Assembly: GCA_017430945.1 (NCBI GenBank)
Contig: JAFRMB010000009.1
Location: 1-17,453, forward strand
Origin: Clostridia bacterium
GTDB taxonomy: Bacteria; Bacillota_A; Clostridia; Christensenellales; Aristaeellaceae
Direction of reading: 5' to 3'
Length of the DNA stretch: 17,453 nt
Below are positions 6,711 through 13,300 of the stretch, piece after piece. The notes beneath the pieces were generated by a model that was not told where the DNA came from, made no database searches, and saw only the letters and a list, made by a program, of their open reading frames with translations. Each line of letters starts with the position of its first letter. Positions within the stretch are counted from its first letter, which is position 1. The position numbers and the translations under genes were made by a program.

Positions 6711-8033
6711 TCATCGCGGCTCGACACCGGCATAATCAAAATCGCCATAACAGATCTCCCCGTTCCTCTCCCGCCAGGGTACGACGGTGTAACGCGCGCC
6801 CTCCGGGGGCATCGTGTCTTCATAGTCAGTCCCCTCGACGTCGCCCAAACGTTCCCACGCGCCTGCCTCGCCTGTCTTGCGGTATATGGCGTAGCCTTCG
6901 GCGCCTGTCACGGCATCCCACCACACACTGCCGTCTTTGGCCGCCGTGATGCTCTCGGGCTTGATCAGCGTGTGATCCCGGTGCGCCGTGTCCCACTCGA
7001 TGTCCAGCGTCCACGGCGCTGCGATGCCTGAATAGCGTTCCCAGGCGGTGTCCCAGCTCTCATAGCCGTCGCGGCCCCGCTTATCCTTCATTCCATAGTG
7101 ACTGATCAGGTACCGGCACAGATAGCCCGTGAATTTGATCGAGCCATGTATGTTTGTATGAAAGCCGTTGTAGTAATCCTGAGTCAGATCCAGTCCGATC
7201 TCATCTTCGAGACCTGCCATGTCCAGCACGGGGTAACCTCTGCCGCGGATCATATCGCATACCGTGTTGATCCTTCCCTGTGTGGTCTCCGAGTCCTCCT
7301 TGCGGGGCACGACCACGAACAACACCCTTATGCCCTCGCGGCTGCAGTAGTCCAACAGCCCGGTCACTGCGTTTGTAAGGGCCTGCGGGATCCCGGCCCG
7401 GCTCTCATATATGTGGCGGTCGGAAATATCCATGGCCATGGAGGAGTCGAGATGGCGCTCGTAGGTGGGCGCGCCTTTCAACCCGTTCAGGGTCGGCAGC
7501 GGGCCATTCAGGAGCCTGTGGAGCCACAGCTCTCTGTTCCGCAGCCAGGGGAATTTGAACTCCAGTTTGTCGATCTCGCTGTAATCCAGAAGATCGGCCA
7601 GGTATTCCGTCAGTTCTGACTTGAGTTCGGAATCCGGCATGAAGCTCACCAGATAATGGATGGAGGTCGCGTCCAAGTCGTCCGCCTCCACGCCGTTGAC
7701 ATTCACGATGAACAGCGCGTCGGGCTGTGTCTTGCGCGTCTCGCGTATGAGGTATTCCGTCGCGCAGAAGGGCTGAGAGGCACTGGCGTATGGATAGACT
7801 GTCAGGCCATAACGGTTCCAGGCCGCCGGGGCGTTCCAGAAGGTGTAACAATTGCTGGAGCCCAGGTAGACGGCATCGAGACTGTTTTCCGACTCATGAT
7901 AGAATCCGCCGATGGTCTGATAGTTCCTGTAATCCGGGAAATACCTCAGTGTTCGTGCCATCAAACCAAACAACACCGCAAAAATCGCGCCGAATGCGGC
8001 ACACTTTGCGAAAACAGGCATCACATTTTTCAT
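6711..8033 (-). CDS. Membrane-anchored SGNH/DltD-like protein with C-terminal Fn3-like domain, first gene of the operon
   Basis: The 440-residue product starts with one hydrophobic anchor (about 7-27), placing the rest outside the cell. The SGNH nucleophile block is YLGSSNCYTF (56-65). The C-terminal catalytic block is YYNGFHTNIHG (287-297) with candidate histidine H292; asparagine occupies the position three residues before it, where many relatives have aspartate. In DltD and AlgJ/AlgX systems such proteins work with an MBOAT partner in acyl transfer outside the membrane. After the SGNH domain, about 335-436 resembles a fibronectin type III fold (SVWWDAVTGAEGYAIYRK, then YTVVPWRERNG); ordinary DltD lacks this. 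The ATG at 8033 has AGAGG close upstream and begins at the anchor; an ATG at 8081 is open but lacks a ribosome binding site. It may act on the acyl acceptor, but could instead be an esterase. Confidence 0.82.
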   Translation of the reverse strand: MKNVMPVFAKCAAFGAIFAVLFGLMARTLRYFPDYRNYQTIGGFYHESENSLDAVYLGSSNCYTFWNAPAAWNRYGLTVYPYASASQPFCATEYLIRETRKTQPDALFIVNVNGVEADDLDATSIHYLVSFMPDSELKSELTEYLADLLDYSEIDKLEFKFPWLRNRELWLHRLLNGPLPTLNGLKGAPTYERHLDSSMAMDISDRHIYESRAGIPQALTNAVTGLLDYCSREGIRVLFVVVPRKEDSETTQGRINTVCDMIRGRGYPVLDMAGLEDEIGLDLTQDYYNGFHTNIHGSIKFTGYLCRYLISHYGMKDKRGRDGYESWDTAWERYSGIAAPWTLDIEWDTAHRDHTLIKPESITAAKDGSVWWDAVTGAEGYAIYRKTGEAGAWERLGDVEGTDYEDTMPPEGARYTVVPWRERNGEICYGDFDYAGVEPR

Positions 8034-8264
8034 CGATCCTCTGCGCGATGTCGATTGATCGCACAACTCCTCATTAAACATAATATGGATCGATACTTAA
8101 AGAATCCTGAATCGGTGTGCGGCGCGTGTAAAGAAATGATTACAAACACCTTTTGTTTGACAGATCATGGTTTTGTTCAGGTTTTTTTAAGCCTCATGTA
8201 TTATCATATATCATGGGTTGTTATCGGGAAAAGCGACGGTGCAGTTGAAAGAAGGAAAAGAGAA
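8034..8264. promoter_or_regulatory. Divergent control region between dlt-like operon and two-component genes
   Basis: This AT-richer stretch must hold both outward promoters. Rightward, TATTAT (8199-8204) is a five-of-six -10 match with a weak TTCAGG 17 bp upstream (8176-8181); TTGACA at 8157-8162 has no -10 at normal spacing. Leftward, TATTAT (8085-8080) could be a -10, which would place the RNA start about 40 nt before the ATG at 8033, but no good -35 is seen. The words ATCATGGTTTTGTT (8164-8177) and ATCATGGGTTGTT (8210-8222) form an imperfect direct repeat, the type of target OmpR-family regulators bind. Autoregulation and shared control are inference. Confidence 0.45.
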
Positions 8265-8942
8265 ATGAAGGTTTTGGTCGTGGAAGATGATCGGGATATG
8301 AACAGGATCGTATCCCGACATTTGTCCGCCTGCGGTTTCACTGTCGAAGCGTGTCAGGTCGGGAACGAGGCGAGATCCAGGCTGAATGACGAGCGATTCG
8401 ATGTCATCGTCATGGACATCTCGCTTCCGGATGACAATGGCCTGGAGATCATCCGCTGGATGCGGCGCAAGGGGATCAATTCCGCGGTGATCCTGCTTAC
8501 GGCAAAGGATTCTGTCTCGGACCGCGTCGTCGGGTTGGATTCCGGTGCCGACGACTACATTACCAAACCCTTTTCGCTGGAGGAACTCTCTGCACGGGTG
8601 CGGGCGCTCACCCGCCGCATGACGGAGAACAAGGACAACATCTATCAGATCGGGGATCTTACGCTGGACATAAAGCGAAGGACCGTGACGCGGGGCGGAG
8701 AAGCCATAGACCTGAGCCTTCGGGAATTTGCCATACTGGAATACCTGATCCGCAACTCGGGTATCGTGCTCACCCGGGAGCAGATCGAACAATACATCTG
8801 GAATTACGACTATATCGGCAATTCAAATATCGTCGAGGTCTACATCAGCAGCCTGCGCAAAAAGATCGATGCCGGTCATGAACAAAAACTGATCCACACC
8901 GTTCGATCGGTCGGTTATACCATCAGGGAGCAAGAGCCATGA
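8265..8942 (+). CDS. OmpR/PhoB-family DNA-binding response regulator
   Basis: The 225-residue protein has a receiver domain (1-120) with the acidic pair ED at 7-8, phosphoacceptor D51 in VIVMDISLP, T79 and K101 in the TKPF motif. A winged-helix effector domain follows (about 127-223), with SLREFAILEYLIRN, the recognition region SNIVEVYISSLRKKI and the final VRSVGYTI hairpin. The ATG at 8265 is preceded by GAAGGA with 9 nt spacing; a longer open frame upstream has no matching protein sequence. The stop overlaps the kinase start (ATGA), so the pair is co-translated. It is transcribed away from the dlt-like operon across a shared 230-bp region, making that operon a likely but unproven target. 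Confidence 0.95.
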   Translation: MKVLVVEDDRDMNRIVSRHLSACGFTVEACQVGNEARSRLNDERFDVIVMDISLPDDNGLEIIRWMRRKGINSAVILLTAKDSVSDRVVGLDSGADDYITKPFSLEELSARVRALTRRMTENKDNIYQIGDLTLDIKRRTVTRGGEAIDLSLREFAILEYLIRNSGIVLTREQIEQYIWNYDYIGNSNIVEVYISSLRKKIDAGHEQKLIHTVRSVGYTIREQEP

Positions 8943-10309
8943 GTTTTATCAAACACGATTCCATCAAATTCCGCATCGCGGTGTGGTATCTGGCGTTCAT
9001 CGTGCTGATAGGGACGAGCCTGGTGGGCGTGCTGGTATTCAGCCAGCGAATATCATCCGAGAAATACTATGCCGAGTTGCTCGCTCGCGCCCTGGATGAG
9101 ACGGCCGAGGCATTCCATACTCTGGACGATGTGTCGGATCTGGAGTTGCGGCTCGATTACGGTGCGCACATCGCCGTGCTGGACGGGGATGGCGAGCTCA
9201 TTGCCGGCGAACGGAGCTTCGAACTGAAACCGTGGCACGAAAAACTGAATCTCATCCGGGAGAAGCATGATGAATTCCTGTACATCCAGGACAGATATCT
9301 CGAGCTGGACGACAGCACGGGTGTATGGCTGCGGGCATACATCTCTTCGTTCCTCATCGATCGCTACAACCACACCATCACAGTGGCACTGCTGCTTGTG
9401 CTGCCCGCGCTGTTCCTGGCAGTGGCGCTGGGAGGATACATGCTGACGAAGCGCATCTTCAGGCCTCTGGATGACATCATCAGTACGGCGGAAGCCATCA
9501 CGACCAGTTCCGATCTCCAGCAGCGGATCCCCGCCGGGAGTCGACAAGACGAGGTCCATCGACTTGCCAATGCGCTCAACGGCATGCTCGCGCGCCTGGA
9601 ACGGTCCATAGACGCGGAAAAGCAGTTCATCTCTGATGCTTCCCACGAACTGCGTACGCCCCTGAGCGTGATCCGTTCCCAGAGTGAGTTCGCGTTGAGG
9701 AAAGATGCCGACCTGCAAGAAAAAGACGCTGCGCTCGAGATCATACACGAGCGCAGCGTGAGTACAGGTCAGATGCTTTCCCACTTGCTGTTTCTTTCGA
9801 GAATGGATTTCGAAAAGGTCGCCCTGAACATAGAGCATGTCGATCTTTCCGAGTTGACCGAACGCATCGCACAGGAGATGGAAGTCGCTGCTGCCAAACA
9901 TTCGATCACCGTCATCAAGCAGATCGCGAATGGCGTCTGCTGTGATTGTGACGAGCTGTTGATCATAAGGCTGGTTTCCAACCTGATGGAGAACGCGATC
10001 CATTATGGCCGCGAGGGTGGGTATGTCCGGCTCGAGCTCGCGTCGGATCCGGGCTTTGTCGTTCTGCGCGTGCGCGACAATGGGATCGGCATATCGAAGA
10101 AGGACCTGCCCAGGATCTGGCAGCGCTTCTACCAGGCGGATAAATCAAGGACGCGCGATCACGGCTTTGGCCTTGGCCTTTCGATCGTACGTTGGATCGT
10201 CGATGCGCACAATGGCAGGATCGACGTGGATAGCGTGTTCCGGGAGGGGACGTGTTTTACCGTCCGCTTGCCGGTCCACGCCGACAAGGCGTCGGACACG
10301 ACGATATGA
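8939..10309 (+). CDS. Sensor histidine kinase, HAMP-HisKA-HATPase type
   Basis: The 456-residue sensor has a transmembrane helix at about 13-34, an extracellular segment of roughly 110 residues, a second helix at about 148-168, then HAMP (about 169-222). The HisKA box ISDASHELRTPL carries phosphoacceptor H236. The ATPase domain shows the N box NLMENAIHYG (N352), G1 DNGIGI (380-385) and G2 GFGLGL (409-414). All catalytic boxes look intact. It shares an ATGA overlap with the response regulator gene and should phosphorylate its D51. The extracellular part resembles no sensor domain I can name. In related Firmicutes, similar kinases sense cell-envelope stress, which would suit the neighbouring surface-modification genes, but this is inference. 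Confidence 0.95.
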   Translation: MSFIKHDSIKFRIAVWYLAFIVLIGTSLVGVLVFSQRISSEKYYAELLARALDETAEAFHTLDDVSDLELRLDYGAHIAVLDGDGELIAGERSFELKPWHEKLNLIREKHDEFLYIQDRYLELDDSTGVWLRAYISSFLIDRYNHTITVALLLVLPALFLAVALGGYMLTKRIFRPLDDIISTAEAITTSSDLQQRIPAGSRQDEVHRLANALNGMLARLERSIDAEKQFISDASHELRTPLSVIRSQSEFALRKDADLQEKDAALEIIHERSVSTGQMLSHLLFLSRMDFEKVALNIEHVDLSELTERIAQEMEVAAAKHSITVIKQIANGVCCDCDELLIIRLVSNLMENAIHYGREGGYVRLELASDPGFVVLRVRDNGIGISKKDLPRIWQRFYQADKSRTRDHGFGLGLSIVRWIVDAHNGRIDVDSVFREGTCFTVRLPVHADKASDTTI

Positions 10310-10328
10310 TGCCCGCTACGCCCCGTCC

Positions 10329-10341
10329 GCGGCTCAGCCGC
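10329..10341. other. Small hairpin enclosing the giant gene's stop codon
   Basis: GCGGC (10329-10333) and GCCGC (10337-10341) flank the complement of the TGA stop (10334-10336), giving a 5-bp stem whose loop is the stop codon. Only 24 bases separate this stop from the convergent kinase gene's stop. No T-run follows on either strand, so terminator function is weakly supported. Confidence 0.3.
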
Positions 10342-13300
10342 CCGCGGCCATGTCGAAGATCAGGGGCACCGTTTCGGAATAGCAGTCGACGTGGTCCTCG
10401 TCGTCCAGGTACACGTAGGCCACGTAGTCGTACACGCACTGGTCGTTCACCGCGTGGCCGGCGTCCAGCACGATCGTGCTCGTATCGGACAGGACCGACG
10501 CGTTGCTGACCGACAGCACCTCCTGCGGCTCGGCGGTCTCCACGGCGTCCGTCACGCATACCTCGATGCGCACCGGCACCTTCGGCCCGACGTTGTAGGT
10601 GGCGAACACCTTTGCCTTGATCTCGTAGCCGTCGGGCCATTCCCCGGTCGCCGGGTTCGGGCACGGGGTCAGCAGGTCCACGTCCAGCGACACGTCCTCC
10701 AGCGGCGCGCCCTCCTCGGGTTCATCGTCGACGCCATCGGGCTTCGGTTCGTCGCCGGGCATCTCGCCCGGGCCGGGGCCGTCGTCGATGCCGTCGGGCA
10801 CCGGTTCGTCGCCGGGCATCTCATCGGGGCCGGGGCCGTCGTCGTCGATGCCGTCGGGCACCGGTTCGTCGCCGGGCATCTCATCGGGGCCGGGGCCGTC
10901 GTCGTCGATGCCGTCCGGCACCGGCTCGTCGCCGGGCATCAGTTCATCCGCGCCCGCCATGACGTCTTCGATCGCGGTGGCCGCGGGCGGCTCCGCCATC
11001 GAGAAGCGTATCTCGACGGGCTGGGTGGTCAGATCCGGCCGCTCTTTGGAATAGCCCTCGAACTCGAAGGTCCAGCCGCCGTCGGTCATATCCTCCTCGT
11101 TCATCGTGACGTAGTAGTTCAATACGTTGAGCGTGCTGCTCTTGGCGGGGGCGTCGTTGGAGCGCCATTCCTCGGCGCCCTTCAACCGGTAGCGGTACGT
11201 GTACGCCTCCGGGGGGTTGTTGCCCTTGTACTGCAGCACGAGGTGGACGAGCTGCTTCTCGCCGATCGCGGTGACCGGCGAACTGCTGTCCGGCTTCGCC
11301 AGGAACGTCAGGTCCTCGTCCGACGCCTCGCCGACGGGCAGCTCCAGCGTGGCCACGTTGGACCGCACGGCCTTGCCGGTCTCGGCTTCGTCGGCCTCGA
11401 TGACCCACGCGGCGCAGAAGGTGTCGCCCTCGAAGTCCGCCGGGATCCGCACGAATGTCTCGACCCGGTGCCAGCTCTTGGTGGGCGGCACGTCCGTCTC
11501 CTCGAGGCACTGATACCCCTTGAGGCCGTGGCCGAAGCCGTGCCAGCTGCCGTCGGACGCGGCCGCGCGGTTGTCGCCCACCGCGTAGAAGCGCGCGGAC
11601 GAGAGCGGGCCGTTCCGGTAGCTCAGCTCCACGGGCACCTTCGCGCCGCGGGCGTAGGTCTCGGCGTGCAGCTTCGGCAGCGCATACAGGTTGAGCGTCT
11701 GCTGCAGGTCGTCCTCGATGGGCAGCGCGAATTCCCAGCCCGGCGAGCGCTCGAACGTGCCGTCGTCGAAGCGCGTGCCCTCGGCCGCGAACGTCACCCG
11801 GATCTTGCCCTTGTCCAGGTCGTCCACCCGGACGGTGTAGTCGATCCCGATCTCGTCGGACGCGCCGGCATCCAGGTGGGGGATGGTGTGCTTGCCCTTC
11901 AGGTCCGCCCAGTCGGCGTCGCAGGGCCACGCTGGGTCGATGACCACGTTGTTCAGATCCACGCCGGTCAGGTTCTCCGCGCGCAGGTGGAGCGTCAGCT
12001 TATCGCCGGGCGCGTAGGCGTTCTTTTTGGGCTCCGTCCAGCCGGTCAGCGCAAGCTGGGAGCGGCCCTCGATCAGCCCGGGGATCTCAAGCGGCAGCTC
12101 GACGGTATCGGATTCGATGTCCTCCTGCTTGCCCTTGCTGTTCAGGAAGGTGCCTGTCAAGTGCAGCTTCAGCTTGTATATGGGCGGTGCATAGCTGCCC
12201 GAGGCGCCGACGACCATGATCTGGCGCATGAGCTCCAGGCCGGCGCCCGGATCCAGCCGGTGGGTGACGGGCAGCTCGCCGCTCGTCAGGGATGCGCCGT
12301 CCGCCGTCTCCTCGTAGACCAGTTTGACGTTCTTCACCGCAGTGTTGCCGCTGCTGCCCGCCGTGAACGGGATGTCCAGCATGTCGCCGGGGTGGCCGTA
12401 TCCGTAATAGGCGTCCCTGTCCACCGTCAGGTCGAGCGCCGCGCTGGGTTTTTCCTCCGTGATCGACACCATTGCGGGCCGGTGCAGCGGATGGACCTCG
12501 CAGGACTCATACTCGTCCATGCCGGTGCTGTAGCTGCTCAGCCGCGCCGCCACGTTTCGGTTGGCCCAGCCGGTCGCGTCGGGGTCGATCTCCATGGTGT
12601 AGGTGAAGTCGTAGCTCTCGCCGGGCATGAGCGTGTCGTGCATCCACGGCTCGTCGCTCACGGAATCGCCCGGGGCGGGCTGGATGCCCAGGAAGTCGTA
12701 CTGGTCGTCGTCGATGGTCAGCCGCATCTGCACCGGGACGGACGCGCCGTTGTAGTAGGCGTGTTCGTTGGTGGTCTGCTCGATGACCGTCAGGCTGCGC
12801 GCCGCCAGCCCCCGGTCGCCGAGGTTCCTGAGCGCCAGCCTGGTCCTCAGCTGCCGGTCCGCGCCGCCGACGGGCAGCGAATGACGGTCCTGCTCCTTCA
12901 GGGGCATGATCGTGATCGGGATCGACACGGGGTCGGCGTCCGCGAACTTCTCATCCGCGGTCCATCCGGAGGGAGCGAGCTTCAGCTGGTAGTCGTCGGT
13001 CTCTGCGAAGCGGTCGGCTGTCAGCTCAAAGCGCTTCGTCCAGGTCTGGCCGGGCGCGAGCGTCTCGCCGCCTTTGATGGGGTCCACGAGATGGTCGTTC
13101 TTCCAGTCCGAGGTGAAGAGCCGCGGCAGGACGCTGTAGTTGGGCAGGGGCTCGCCGATCAGGTTTGTGAGCGATACCTCGCATTCAAAGGATTCGCCGT
13201 CGGCGTAGTGGCTCTTCTGATCCACGATGCGCGCCTCGAACTTCAGCCCGTGGGGCGTGAACCGGTCGTCGTCTTCAAAGTCGATGACCACCCGGTCGAA

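Noticed and set aside
8034..8081. A 16-residue longer N-terminus for the DltD-like protein from the ATG at 8081
   Set aside because: No Shine-Dalgarno precedes that ATG, a possible -10 overlaps it, and the membrane anchor begins right after the ATG at 8033.
8157..8162. TTGACA as -35 of the response regulator gene
   Set aside because: The sequence 16-18 bp downstream is G/T-rich with no -10 match.
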